Positions 11,301-21,431 of a DNA stretch of 64,000 bases are shown here, piece after piece; positions within the stretch are counted from its first letter, which is position 1, and each line of letters begins with the position of its first letter. Origin of the DNA: Adiantum capillus-veneris (lineage: Eukaryota > Streptophyta > Polypodiopsida > Polypodiales > Pteridaceae); NCBI GenBank assembly GCA_014529385.2, contig CM043942.1, forward strand, positions 58,033,340 through 58,097,339, written 5' to 3'. The notes beneath the pieces are model-generated. The model worked only from the letters and a program-made list of their open reading frames with translations, searched no databases and had not been told where the DNA came from. The position numbers and the translations under genes were made by a program.

Positions 11301-12308
11301 GACCCCGTGTATATGAATGACCTCGAGGATGATTCAGATTCAGTCGAGACAATGGAGACTAGAACCAATACCACAAAGAGAAAGACCGACAAAGAAAACC
11401 ATAACATGGAACCAAATGAAAACCGAATAAGAGAAAACCATAAAGAGCCTCTGAAAACACCACAAGTGTTTCCAAATCCAATCCAAGACCCCCAAGATAA
11501 ACCGCAGGGGCAAAAAGGGAAGAATCGTAAAAAGAAGATTGGGACGTATCCAAACCCTGTAGACGAGATTAAGCAGGTGAAACATCTAAGAGGTTTAGTG
11601 GAGGAGACTCAAAGGGAACTAGAACCAGAACCCATGCATGTCAAAATTCATGACACAGTGTTTCCCACGCAAGTTCATCCACCCCACATGAACCATAGAC
11701 CGTTAGCCATATCTAGTATCATCCAAGAAGGGAGTGAGGACAGGACATCAGAAAGTGAGCATACACCCTTCTTGTTGGAAAGGATGTTTAATGAAGGAAT
11801 ACCTGATCCCATTGAGGAATATGAGATTCCATCCTCACCAGTTCCTAGTCAAGGACCTACACCCTGCAAAACACCAATGAATGTTGCCAAACTAGTGGAC
11901 TTCATGTCTTCTGAGGTCCGAACCACGATCATAGCAAAGCTGTATGGAGATCCTGAGTTATTCCTTGCACTTCGAGCATTCCTTAACAGAGAGTTACGAA
12001 CGGGATTACTGCAATTTGCGCAACCAAATAGGCCTGACTCGATTATGATTGATGAGGAAAATCAAGTGCAATCACTTGACTTAGATGGACACGAGTCTGT
12101 GATCGAGGTACCCATTAACGAATTAGGGCAGTATTTTGAAGGCGACGAGTCTAATGCGACCCTACCCATCACTACCAAGGGATTAACTATAAAGGGAATT
12201 CTTGATGGTGGTGCGGGAGTTAGCATCGTTACAAAAGATTGTTGGGAATCCATGGGAAAACCCCGCCTCAGTGTTACTAACACAAGGTACGACATACGTT
12301 CATTGTAA
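8316..12308 (+). CDS. NA-1 giant gag with zinc-knuckle array and start of protease
   Basis: A 1,330-codon ORF beginning MHLRSGRVLE; the same start is found in NA-2 and NA-3, which supports ATG 8316. Residues 1-440 are Pro/Ser/Thr-rich. A retrotransposon gag capsid-like region follows (about 450-620, with GDWYRTL and LLDRFIRGL). Four zinc knuckles lie near 685, 709, 861 and 899. Only the second has classic CX2CX4HX4C spacing; the other three are CX2CX3HX4C. A basic stretch (KKKKTRRKK) occurs near 967. The ORF closes just after a retropepsin-like site, ILDGGAGVS (near 1297), with DGG in place of the usual D-S/T-G. The rest of the protease (ILGRPF) continues in another frame near 12345, so the protein is cut short. 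The role would be particle formation and RNA binding; RT and integrase would have to be supplied by another element. Confidence 0.85.
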   Translation: MHLRSGRVLEHEHIEGASVHTDTHYPSTISSRTSAGTQGSTTQDPKIAASDSSSDSEIMEAYPTQNTEREGHAPPEAPQPSTSMFSRFMETLGRATRSEPDANEAHEGGGEVESPFTSHVDPTPPKSVHVDILPTSYQEGPVELPPSEVPSRVPLVTSKTTGSNIASTSQETINTSTLEGLFINDHWTYDLHTEVLTDLHSGHAYHVGWIEIVQSTSSATSIEDQQKMICNVIHGIIQSERQNRGVNILSTGPMRFLDTSKAQQPTLSQMETPLMSPMDPSYVISPGVSMQSEPPSENFSFPNLAQPSIKENTVLTPGISLTKNVPMTSTVSAVPLPSVVVPNMGPRPYVPLAPYAHMTPTPPIVPLAYAPRVPLPSPYPSGPIPGYVPYPASSTHMPRPAPVPLPHMIPRVPPPALPPHIGDLAAFAQTIGRSIAKNMRHASDREPRSKAVQIAKLTQKFNGDEDARKHIEVFEQVCDSLGERNELHKCNSLSFTLSGKAGDWYRTLRVDEKTIYPTLRRLFLKEYIREGVLWGVASQLQKAERKEGESVRDFISRLKHLNSRCPVNEHFNNNQLLDRFIRGLRNEGIYNGLVIRGITTWEDVTTNAIQLEDNLMIAGMRVSTDTRSTSSQAIEYEPMTAKPIANEPKVFETFLTDLTKAIQESLKDNRPSQNSHMYPRREQQWCSICLGPHSTSECPTFRVKFNGTCNACGRYGHQAKDCLMIKRMMANRPLVAWTDAPQAPVLMPAPPAEQLPQHMVPRSQTVVQATPLPPPVLGPQPPHPRVAPMNQVGCEPSNAYADGSEEEIDTSIAYGLDTLEECPIYYMEDCWGQVKPVYQAAALASRGQNINTQARRPPLQCYECGGPHRAAECPIRLQKNAAHMQMNQGSTSAMPILTCNRCGIDHLIAQCPYNPNAPKITPLNLVEIASVTSPIPPVAPAYAITRSMLQGPSHILEERDTISVIQAKKKKTRRKKSQNTENSNPSSKTNIGTGDDPVYMNDLEDDSDSVETMETRTNTTKRKTDKENHNMEPNENRIRENHKEPLKTPQVFPNPIQDPQDKPQGQKGKNRKKKIGTYPNPVDEIKQVKHLRGLVEETQRELEPEPMHVKIHDTVFPTQVHPPHMNHRPLAISSIIQEGSEDRTSESEHTPFLLERMFNEGIPDPIEEYEIPSSPVPSQGPTPCKTPMNVAKLVDFMSSEVRTTIIAKLYGDPELFLALRAFLNRELRTGLLQFAQPNRPDSIMIDEENQVQSLDLDGHESVIEVPINELGQYFEGDESNATLPITTKGLTIKGILDGGAGVSIVTKDCWESMGKPRLSVTNTRYDIRSL

Positions 12309-13372
12309 TGGATTTCTCTAAACACCTTATGTCATATGAAATGATTTTAGGACGACCATTCATGAGGGAAGCACAAATGGTTCACGATTGGTCTTAAAAT
12401 CATGTCTATTTGCAATTTCAAGACTCTGTCCTTAGAGTGGATTTGGTGACTGGTAAGGTACACCCCTTAGGGAGTAAAACCATTATTGATCATCGCTCTG
12501 ACACCACAGTTCACTCGGCCCCACTACAATATTGTTACACTTGTAAGAAGGATACAGACATTGGCCAAGATTCTCCTTACATGGATGTGTTACCGGGTAT
12601 GACGGAATCAGACAATGTGGATTGGGTCCACCTAGCATCAACCATAGACACTTGGGGAAATAGGGGGACAACCTGGGTAACACCTGAGGGGGATGAAATG
12701 CCTCTACCCTTAAATATGCTACAAGCAATGCATATCGCTTCTGACAAGACTCATCCTAATGTAACGAAGAAAACATACAAGTGGGTCCCTAAAGCTTCCT
12801 TAGCGACCATAGCTAGTGCTAAAAAACAGAAGCCTTGTAAGAAACGTACCACTCGCTCCAATAAAAGTAAGAAAATGTTGCGATGGATCCCTAAACGACT
12901 ATTGGAAGCCCAAGGCTACTATCAAGGAAATGATCAAATCTGGGTGCCAAAACGTAGATTGTGCTCTTACCTATCACCTGACCCATGTAAACCCAATCCT
13001 GTGGCTCCAAAACAAATTGAAAATAGCGGAAAGGAAAAAATCACAGAATGCTACACACCCGCTCCCGAGCTAGTTTGGGTACCAAAGAGAGAACGATTTG
13101 TTCTACCTAGCTCAGGAAGGGGGGAGTCCGATGAAGCGTCTAGCTCATCATGTAATACATCCGTAAAGGTAAAAGCTTCTACACAGCCTCCGTCTATAGT
13201 AGTGGACCTCCATGAAGCTACAAAAGAATCCACACCTCCCAGTGTTCAAGAATCACCTGATGAACCACTTCAAGTTCGATCCTGGGAGAGTACCTTACCA
13301 CCGTTGCAACTTGACGAGGCACCTAGGGTAATAGAAAACTACTGGCAAAAATCCTCACCTATTACCAACTAG
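12309..13372 (+). pseudogene. NA-1 protease C-terminus and WVPK-repeat protein, frameshifted
   Basis: The protease tail (ILGRPFMREAQMVHDWS) is read just after the gag ORF in a different frame. It is stopped by a TAA where NA-3 reads a lysine codon. From 12410 an open 320-codon stretch carries four spaced motifs: KWVPKA, RWIPKR, IWVPKR and VWVPKR. The C-terminus is acidic and serine-rich and ends QKSSPITN at a TAG where NA-2 has a Trp codon. I do not recognise a domain. NA-2 has the same C-terminal region in an intact ORF, which suggests it is a real protein segment and not chance. Confidence 0.7.
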
Positions 13373-15017
13373 AACAATTGGTTTCAAAGGGTGACAAGCT
13401 CATTTCAAATGGTATGATCTACCCAAGGAAGGGGGCAGTGTTTGCTGACAGTCCTCATTCATTTGTTTCCCTCTCAACCTTTTTCCCTGACCTCTCAATC
13501 ACCAATCTTAGGGAATGTACATATAAAGCTTTATACTCACAAAAAAAAAAAAAAGGAGCAAGAGCAATTAGCAAACGAGTATGCACATTAAAGCCAAAAC
13601 ATTGACTCAGACCTACACATGTCACATCTGGTACAGTGAAACAGAAACCTATGCCATAAAACACCTTTAATCCTCATCACTTGAGTGATGGAGGGTAGGT
13701 AAGATTAGTACGATAGGAGTGTTTCTGTTTTAGAGTTGAGTTATTAGAAAAGTTCTCTTTTCCCATTGATGTGCCTCCTAGAGGTATTGTTTGTGTTTCA
13801 TAGTGTGTACAGGAACGTGTTGCTATTGATAGGATTTGGACCTTCATGGAACCTTCAAATCAAGCGCGACCATCGACACAAAAAGGTGTTTTATGACCAT
13901 TAGCATTGCCCTTATCTTTTTGCATCTATGATTGTCTGCTTTGATTGTGATTGGTAGCATAATATTCAGCGCATTGGCTTAGTATCAAACATTTAATTCA
14001 ATGTAGTGTTTTGTCATAGTCACTTGTCTCGGTTTAAAAATCAAGCAGTCCGACTAAGCTAGTTTGACCAAGCTAGGTGTTAGAGATCTTCTCTTAATAC
14101 CATGGAGAATGCCTTCCTAATAATTAATGGTTACTTAGGTTCTTAATCCAATTTAGGCAGCATTGTGCGAAATGTACTAGGGCTTTCTAGTGGGCTTAGT
14201 CCCTATTGACCTTTAGCTTAAGTATTATAAAGGGAGTTTACTAGTGTGATGAGCCTGGGGAGGGTAACAATGTTATATGACCCCCCAAAGTTACAAAATT
14301 AAAATGATGAAAATGAACAAACACAAAAACAAAGTGCCACAATGTAAAATCTTAAGCTGGAAGAGAAATCTCGGCTTGATTTGGTACTTCACTCACATGT
14401 ATTGTCTATGGTACTAGAGCCCTAGAGGTTCCCAGTGTGGGCGCTTTTCCTTGAAAAGCAAAAAACCCAAGGCATACAAAATAAGCACACACATCATAAT
14501 TGAATCACTGTGAAAAGACTTTGGGGGGTCAAAGAAAAAGTAATCAGTCAGGCGATGATTTCATGAGAAATTCCTTTTATGGTAGCTTAACTACAAGGTT
14601 TTCTAGATATAGCCTCTAGTCAGCCCTCGAACATGAATACTTGGCTCTCGCGATTAAACAACTTAATTGACCACAGAAAATTAAGAAGCTTACCCATGGT
14701 ATTAATATTCGATCTCTAGTGCCTTTCGACCGTCAAATTAGCGACCCCAGACTTGTTTAATTTTTTACCTTTACATCTGTTTATGCATTTGATTACATTG
14801 CAATTTAATGTTCATTGCTAACAAATTGTTTGAAATTCTTTTACCAATCAATTTTTCTACCTAAAACTGCATATGCTTTTTAAGAGAATGCAATTACTGT
14901 GCCAATGTTGTTTGATTTTTCAGTGACTGAAGAAGGCTAAGGACATTCATCTCAAATGCTCTTCCACCTCGACGAACCAGCTTCAACTCAATAGCTTCCG
15001 AGGACGGAATCTACATC
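13373..15017 (+). other. NA-1 long non-coding 3' region
   Basis: About 1.6 kb without a usable ORF, well conserved in sequence and order in NA-2 (18322-19907, complement) and NA-3 (38413-40216). It holds a 12-bp inverted repeat, GACCCCCCAAAG (14279-14290) and CTTTGGGGGGTC (14519-14530). This is where pol would lie in a complete element, yet no RT or integrase remnant is visible. Confidence 0.8.
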
Positions 15018-15030
15018 AGGAAGGGGGGCA
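15018..15030 (+). other. NA-1 polypurine tract
   Basis: AGGAAGGGGGG followed by CA and the 3' LTR. The same tract precedes the 3' LTRs of NA-2 and NA-3. Confidence 0.9.
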
Positions 15031-15333
15031 TGTTAACCCTCACGGCACACGGACACCCTATCGCCTACGACGGACACTGTAACCATATTATTTATTTAAG
15101 TAGAGTCAGGCACCGGGCTTGTCGGTCCAATAGGAAAAGGGTAAGAGTGATCGCCAATGAGAGGCGCACTTTAACTGGGACATTCAAGGGATTAGTTGGC
15201 TAAGCATGGGCGCCCAAGTGTGAATGGGGTGAGCTCCTATAAAAGCCAACTAAACCTAATTTTTACTCATTCTCTCATTTGTGCAATAGAAGAGTGCTCT
15301 TGCTCCATCTCCATCTTCTTCTTCTTCACCTCC

Positions 15334-15383
<50 letters not shown>

Positions 15384-15633
15384 GAGAGTGTGTGTGCGAT
15401 CGAGCATTACGAAGGCACAACGGCGGCGAAGCGGTTGAGCGCGGCACGACTGCAGCTTCTTCTTCATCGCGGCGAGGAATCCACCACAAAGGCGAGCGTA
15501 GAGCGGTGAGTGACACACCCTTTGTTTCCTTGAGCTTGCTAGTTTAGGCTTGTTGTGTGCTTGGAGCCGTTTGTGGCTCGCACACAATGTATTGGCAAGT
15601 CCCTTGCTTCGACAGTGCGGCAAGGAGCGCACA
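15031..15633 (+). repeat. NA-1 3' LTR
   Basis: 603 bp; longer than the 5' LTR mainly because of a longer TG/AG tract (15335-15383). Followed by the target duplication CAGAC. Confidence 0.95.
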
Positions 15634-15638
15634 CAGAC

Positions 15639-16079
15639 CGAGTTCAATGTTGAATGTATGTCAAATGTGGCTGAAAGGGCCAAAACATGCTTTAATGATG
15701 CTAAAAAGTGTTATGCTTGAAGTGAACACGAATGGGATATTGTGTCCTAGAACTACAGTGTTCGATGAGCTCTACTGGCCTGTCTTTATGGCTCGTCGAT
15801 TGGAGCTACGATGAAGAAGTTATGGCAGTTTAAAGTTCAAGTCGATAGCATATCTATACCGGATTGGGCAAGTGAAGCTGAGGGGACAAAAACGAAATGA
15901 ATGCATCGGGCTGAAGTGCTCACTTTGTGGATCACATCGGTCTTTTGAGATCAGTGATCGGAGTTCCGGTTACCAAGATATTGGCCGGTAAATATTCACC
16001 AGGGGCCTGTTCCTTACCACTCCGGTCCGCTCGGCCAATGAGCTACACCCGGGATTTTGGAATGCAAAAAAGTAGGTGC
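15639..16079. other. No recognisable gene
   Basis: Short ORFs without motifs. It may be a decayed extension of the PPR relic that follows. Confidence 0.4.
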
Positions 16080-16575
16080 TCAAGGAGAATTTTCCCAAAA
16101 TGTTATCTTATGCAGTGCATTGATAGCAGGGTATATTGACAACAGCGGTACTTGTACGCCAAATGTGGTGTACTTCTCGTAAAGTACAAAAAGTGCTTGA
16201 AGAGCTTCGTGTTCGGAATGTGATCACTTGGAATGCATTGACTTCGGGATTTATCCCAAGGTGAGAAATCCTTGATGAGATTGTTGAACGGGCTACTAAA
16301 GAAAGTTGTTGAGCCTGGTAATGCCTTTGCCGACATGTATGCTAAGTGTGGTGCTCTTGGAAAAGCACGACAGGTGCTTGAGGAGCTCCTAATTAGGAAT
16401 GTTGTGCCGTGACCTTTTCTTGCATTTGTGAAAGCTTGCAGCAACATAGGAGCAGCTCACAAAGGGGAGCTAATACACGATGAGATTAAGAGAAGGGGAT
16501 TGTTGAGTGCCAATCATGTCATTCTTGGTACTTCCTTGGTGGACATGTATGGCCAAATGTGGTGCTCTTGAGTCA
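16080..16575 (+). pseudogene. Pentatricopeptide repeat (PLS-class) relic
   Basis: Reading across frames gives successive PPR signatures: NVILCSALIAGYID (near 16095), YAKCG (near 16150), RNVITWNAL (near 16212), then FADMYAKCGALGKARQVLEE (near 16328), RNVV and a stop, KACSNIGAAHKGELIHDEI (near 16430) and GTSLVDMY (near 16530). Frameshifts and stops interrupt it throughout. Known members of this family bind organellar RNA; this copy is not functional. It resembles the PPR relics at 56630-57130 more than the intact gene at 60.7-63.0 kb. Confidence 0.8.
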
Positions 16576-17726
16576 AATGGCCGCCCACTTAGTGAATAAC
16601 GGGTTTTTAGTGTAAAAGCAAGAAATAAAAGAGGGCCATGGCATTCAGTAGCGTGCAGGAAACTCAGGGGAAGGAAAAAGGCTTGCGCCCGCTAACTGAG
16701 GCCTCGGACGAGGAGGCGTGTGAAGTGAACAATGAAGGGAATGACAGGGTGCTCCTGTTTGGGGCCATCTATAGCAGATTCCGAGCAGGTCACCCAAGCC
16801 AACCGCCACGTCATGGGGACGGTCCCTGCCACGTCAGCCACCCATTAGCGACATCGCTAATGGGTAGGCTATTTTTAGAGGGGCAGCATGCAACCTAAAA
16901 AGGTGAAGGGAATCATCTTGAGCTCTTCTCTCCGCTTCATAATCTCCTTAGGCTCTGAAGCTCCCTCCTCAAGCCTTAAGCTCTCAAGCTCTTAATCCGG
17001 ATTTTTAAGCTCCTCATGCCTTCACGCTCGAAAATTCTTAAACTCCTAATCTCCTCCGCATAGGCGAGGATATTCTTAAGCTTCTCCTCCTAATCTTCAA
17101 GTTGTTAATCCTCGTAAGCTTAAGCCCCTTCATAAGCTATAATCCACAAGCTCGTAATCTCTTACACATAATCTCAAAAGCTTGCTTCTCTTAATCTTTA
17201 ATCGTGAAAACCATTAGAAGCCTTAAATTTTTAAGCTCTTAATCCGAATTCTTAACCTCTACAAGCTCTTAAGCTCGCATTAATTGCGGGGAAGCTCTCT
17301 CGAATTCCCTAAGCCCAATTAAAGCTTCAAAGCCATTATTAGACATTCGAATCGGGAATCAGAAGGCAGAGTAAGCAGAATTTTATTAATTTTTCTGTTT
17401 AGCACCTGGATTAAGCCAAGATTTCTTCTTGTAAGGAGCATTAAGCCTCCATTAGGGATTGATTAATCATGGATTCTGTGGATTAACTGGAATTAGGAAA
17501 ACTGCTTGTTTTGAATACTATTGTCGGTAATTGCATCTGCTATACCTTTTTTTCCACACCTCTCATAGCCAGGGGCCCAGTGCCTTCCTGGCTCACCTTT
17601 CGCATAATTATCCCCCGACACCAGGTGGGCGTCGTACGCGATTAGACAACAGGTTGGTGCAAAACAGCTTGGCACAAGGAGTGCGTGTTCAGAGTGAGGA
17701 GCTCTCTTCATTTCACGTGGGCAAAG
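16576..17726. other. Unassigned region with an AAGCTC-rich core
   Basis: No gene is recognisable. The core (16957-17297) contains nine exact AAGCTC hexamers and many near variants, often as TTAAGCTCTTAATCC. Upstream are two CCACGTCA motifs (near 16806 and 16829). This could be an old LTR or promoter-like region; I cannot name it. Confidence 0.45.
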
Positions 17727-17731
17727 AATGG

Positions 17732-17982
17732 TGTGCGCTCCTTGCCGCACTGTCGAAGCAAGGGACTTGCCAATACACCGTATGCGAGCCACAAATGGCT
17801 CCAAGCACACAACAAGCCTAAACTAGCAAGCTCAAGAAAACAAAGGGTGTGTCACTCACCGCTCTACGCTCGCCTTCGTGGTGGATTCCTCGCCGCGATG
17901 AAGAAGAAGCTGCAGTCGTGCCGCGCTCAACCGCTTCGCCACCGTCGTGCCTTCGTAATGCTCGATCGCACACACACTCTCC

Positions 17983-18014
<32 letters not shown>

Positions 18015-18308
18015 AGGAGGTGAAGAAGAAGAAGATGGAGATGGAGCAAGAGCACTCTTCAATTGCACAAATGAGAGAATGAGTAAAAATTAGGTTTAGT
18101 TGGCTTTTATAGGAGCTCACCCCATTCACACTTGGGCGCCCATGCTTAACCAACTAATCTCTTGAATGTCCAAGTTAAAGTGCGCCTCTCATCGGCGATC
18201 ACTCTACCTTTCCCTATTGGTCCGACAAGCCCGGTACCTGACTCTATCGAATACATAATACGCGTCCATCGTAGGTGATAGGGTGTCCATGTGCCGTGAG
18301 GGTTAACA
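17732..18308 (-). repeat. NA-2 3' LTR
   Basis: 577 bp, near-identical to 22489-23063. The polypurine tract (complement of 18311-18321) precedes it in element orientation. Confidence 0.95.
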
Positions 18309-18321
18309 TGCCCCCCTTCCT

Positions 18322-19907
18322 GATGTAGATTCCGTCCTCGAAAGCTATTGAGTTGAAGCTGGGTCGTCGAGGTGGAAGAGCATTTGAGATGAATGTCCTT
18401 AGCCTTCTTCAGTCACTGCAAAATCAAACAACATTGGCACAGTAATTGCATTCTCTTAAAAAGCATATGCAGTTTTAGGTAGAAAAATTGATTGGTAAAA
18501 GAATTTCAAACAATTTGTTAGCAATGAACATTAAATTGCAATGTAATCAAATGCATAAACAGATGTAAAGGTAGAAAATTAAACAAGTCTGGGGTCGCTA
18601 ATTTGACGGTCGAAAAGCACTAGAGATCGAATATTAATACCATGGGTAAGCTTCTTAACTTTCTGTGGTCAATTAAGTTGTTTAATCGCGAGAGCCAAGT
18701 ATTCATGTTCAAGGGCTGACTAGAGGCTATACCGAGAAAACTTTGTAGTTAAGCTACCATAAAAGGAATTTCTCATGAAATCATCGCCTGACTGATTACT
18801 TTTTCTTTGACCCCCCAAGGTCTTTTCACATTGATTCAATTATGATGTGTGTGCTTATTTTGTATGCCTTGGGTTTTTTGCTTTTCAAGGAAAAGCGCCC
18901 ACACTGGGAACCTCTAGGGCTCTAGTACCATAGGCAATACATGTGAGTGAAGTACCAAATCAAGCCGAGATTTCTTTTCCAGCTTAAAATTTTACATTGT
19001 GGCACTTTGATTTTTTGCTTGTTCATTTTCATCATTTTAATTTTGTAACTTTGGGAGGTCATATAACACTGTTACATTCCCCAGGCTCATCACATTAGTA
19101 AACTCCCTTTATAATACTTAAGCTAAAGGTCAATAGGGTTAAGCCCACTAGAAAGCCCTAGTACATTTCATACAATGCTGCCTAAATCGGATTAAGAACC
19201 TAAGTAACCATTGTTTATTAGGAAGGCATTCCCCAGAAGATTTCTAATACCTAGCTTGGTCAAACTAGCTTAGTCGGACTGCTTGATTTTTAAACCTAGA
19301 CAAGTGATTATGACAAAACATTACATTGAATTAAATGTTTGATACTAACAAATGCGCTGAGTATTATGCTACCAATCACAATCAAAGCATACAAACATGG
19401 ATGCAAAAAAGATAAGGGCAATGCTAATGGACAAGAAACACCTGTTTGTGTTGATGGTCGCGCTTGATTTGAAGGTTCCATGAAGGTCCAAATCCTATCA
19501 ATAGCAGCACGCTCCTGTACACACTATGAAATACAAACAATACCTCTAGGAGGCACATCAGTGGGAAAAGAGATCTTTTCTAATCACTCAACTCTAAAAC
19601 AGAAACACTCTATCGTACTAATCTTACCTACCCTCCATCACTCAAGTGATGAGGATCAAAGGTGTTTTATGGCATAGGTTTCTGTTTCACTGTACCAAAT
19701 GTGACATGTGTAGGTCTGAGTCAATGTTTTGACTTTTATTGTGCATACTCGTTTGCTAATTGCTCTTGCTCTTTTTTCTTTTTTTGTGAGTATAAAGCTT
19801 TATATGTACATTCCCTAAGATCGGAATTGAGAGGTCAGGGAAAAAGGTTGAGAGGGAAACAAATGAATGATGACTGTCAGCAAACACTCCCCCCTTCCTT
19901 GGGTAGA
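18322..19907 (-). other. NA-2 long non-coding 3' region
   Basis: Counterpart of 13373-15017 in NA-1. It keeps the inverted C6/G6 pair in slightly altered form (GACCCCCCAAGG near 18810, CTTTGGGAGGTC near 19049). There is no coding capacity. Confidence 0.8.
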
Positions 19908-21431
19908 TCATACCGTTTGAAATGAGCTTGTCACCCTTTGAAACCAATTGTTCCAGTTGGTAATAGGTGAGGATTTTTGCCAGTAGTTTTCTATTACCCT
20001 AGGTGCCTTGTCAAGCTGCAACGGTGGTAAGGTACTCTCCCAGGATCGAACTTGAAGTGGTTCATCAGGTGATTCTTGAACACTGGGAGGTGTGGATTCT
20101 TGGGTAGCTTCATGGAGGTCCACTACTATAGATGGAGGCTGTGTAGAAGCTTTTACCTCTATGGATGTATTACATGAGGAGCTAGAATCTTCATGGGACT
20201 CCCCCCTTCCTGAGCTAGGTGGAACAAATCGTTCTTTCTTTGGTACCCAAACTAGCTTGGGAGCAGGTGTGTAGCATTCTGTGATTTTTTTCTTTTCACG
20301 ATCATTGATTCGTTTTGGAGCTACGGGATTGGGCTCACTTGGGTCAGGTGATAGGTAAGAGCACAATCTACGTTTTGGCACCCAGATTTGATCATTTCCT
20401 TGATAGTAGCCTTGGGCTTCCAATAGTCGTTTAGGGATCCATCGCAACATTTTCTTACTTTTCTTGGAGCGAGTGGTATGTTTCTTACAAGGATTCTGTT
20501 TTTTAGCACTAGCTATGGTCACTAAAGAAGCTTTAGGGACCCACTTGTATGTTTTCTCTGTTATATTAGGATGGTTCTTGTGTGTCTCAAGCTTTCTTTC
20601 AACTACATTAGTTGAAGCTCTAGAGAGTTGGGCTATGGGGATGTATGGTTCAACCTCCTGGACATGCAATGTCTTGGGTTTTATTTCCTTGGGCAATATC
20701 TGAGGGACTATGGCTTGAGTGGTAGGGCTAAGAGTTGGTTTTTGCGTTGTAACACCCCCAGTCCCCCAATCAATAGTGCATTTGGTGGCTATCATCCACG
20801 TGCGGCCTAGGTTTATATTACCCTCCATAGTTCCAGTAGGCATGACCAAAAAGTCTTGAGCTACCACCCCATTGTCATAACTGACAGAAGTGTGCCAGAT
20901 TCCAAAAACCGTAGTTTTTTTCTTGTTGACACCCTTGACTTGGATAATACTCTCAGATAGAGGTGGCTTCCCTAACTGACACCACACCCCATAGGATAGC
21001 AGATTGTATTTAGCACCCGTGTCCAATAAGGCGTTATATAGCACTTTTCCATAGGCACTATTTAACTCAATGGGGTATCGTAGAGGTGTGTCAGAGTCCA
21101 ACCCATCCTCTTCGTGTGCTTCATTTGCATCAGGTTCCGAGCGAGTAGCTCTACCTAATGTTTCCATGAAACGGCTAAACATACTAGTACTAGGCTGTGG
21201 AGCTTCGGGAGGTGCATGGCCTTCTCTCTCAGTGTTTTGGGTAGGGTATGCTTCCATAATTTCTGAGTCGGAGGAAGAATCACTAGCGGCTATTTTAGGG
21301 TCTTGGGTGGTGCTACCTTGTGTCCCTGCTGAGGGTCTAGAGCTTATCGTGGATGGGTAATGGGTGTCCGTATGAACAGAGGCACTCTCAATATGCTCGT
21401 GTTCTAGCACCCGCCCAGAGCGTAAGTGCAT
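19908..21431 (-). CDS. NA-2 retropepsin and WVPK-repeat protein
   Basis: An intact 507-codon ORF. Residues 1-107 match the NA-1 gag N-terminus almost exactly (MHLRSGRVLE onward). Residues about 125-222 are a retropepsin: LLDTGAKYNLL carries the catalytic Asp at 137, and NLGRTWMIAT (206-215) matches the family's hydrophobic LGR strand. After a spacer come four motifs with Trp at 297 (KWVPK), 331 (RWIPK), 350 (IWVPK) and 395 (VWVPK), set in Lys/Arg-rich sequence. A Ser/Pro/Glu-rich tail ends NWFQRVTSSFQTV. It has no gag capsid, zinc knuckle, RT or integrase. This protease is a different sequence from the DGGAG version in NA-1. An uninterrupted ORF in a young element suggests that it was translated until recently; whether the protease is active is unknown. 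Confidence 0.8.
   Translation of the reverse strand: MHLRSGRVLEHEHIESASVHTDTHYPSTISSRPSAGTQGSTTQDPKIAASDSSSDSEIMEAYPTQNTEREGHAPPEAPQPSTSMFSRFMETLGRATRSEPDANEAHEEDGLDSDTPLRYPIELNSAYGKVLYNALLDTGAKYNLLSYGVWCQLGKPPLSESIIQVKGVNKKKTTVFGIWHTSVSYDNGVVAQDFLVMPTGTMEGNINLGRTWMIATKCTIDWGTGGVTTQKPTLSPTTQAIVPQILPKEIKPKTLHVQEVEPYIPIAQLSRASTNVVERKLETHKNHPNITEKTYKWVPKASLVTIASAKKQNPCKKHTTRSKKSKKMLRWIPKRLLEAQGYYQGNDQIWVPKRRLCSYLSPDPSEPNPVAPKRINDREKKKITECYTPAPKLVWVPKKERFVPPSSGRGESHEDSSSSCNTSIEVKASTQPPSIVVDLHEATQESTPPSVQESPDEPLQVRSWESTLPPLQLDKAPRVIENYWQKSSPITNWNNWFQRVTSSFQTV

Larger units (their letters stand above)
6848..15633 (+). mobile_element. NA-1: RT-less (non-autonomous) LTR retrotransposon, longest copy
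   Basis: The LTRs at 6848-7437 and 15031-15633 share TGTTAACC...GCGCACA ends. They are flanked by a perfect 5-bp target duplication CAGAC (6843-6847 and 15634-15638). A tRNA-Asp-like primer site and a polypurine tract are in place. The internal region encodes a very long gag with four zinc knuckles, a degenerate retropepsin and a WVPK-repeat protein. It then runs about 1.6 kb without coding capacity to the 3' LTR. I found no reverse transcriptase, RNase H or integrase motif in any frame of the interior. The primer site and DGGAG/ILGR protease suggest Ty3/Gypsy affinity. LTR substitutions by eye are about nine, all transitions. Confidence 0.93.
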
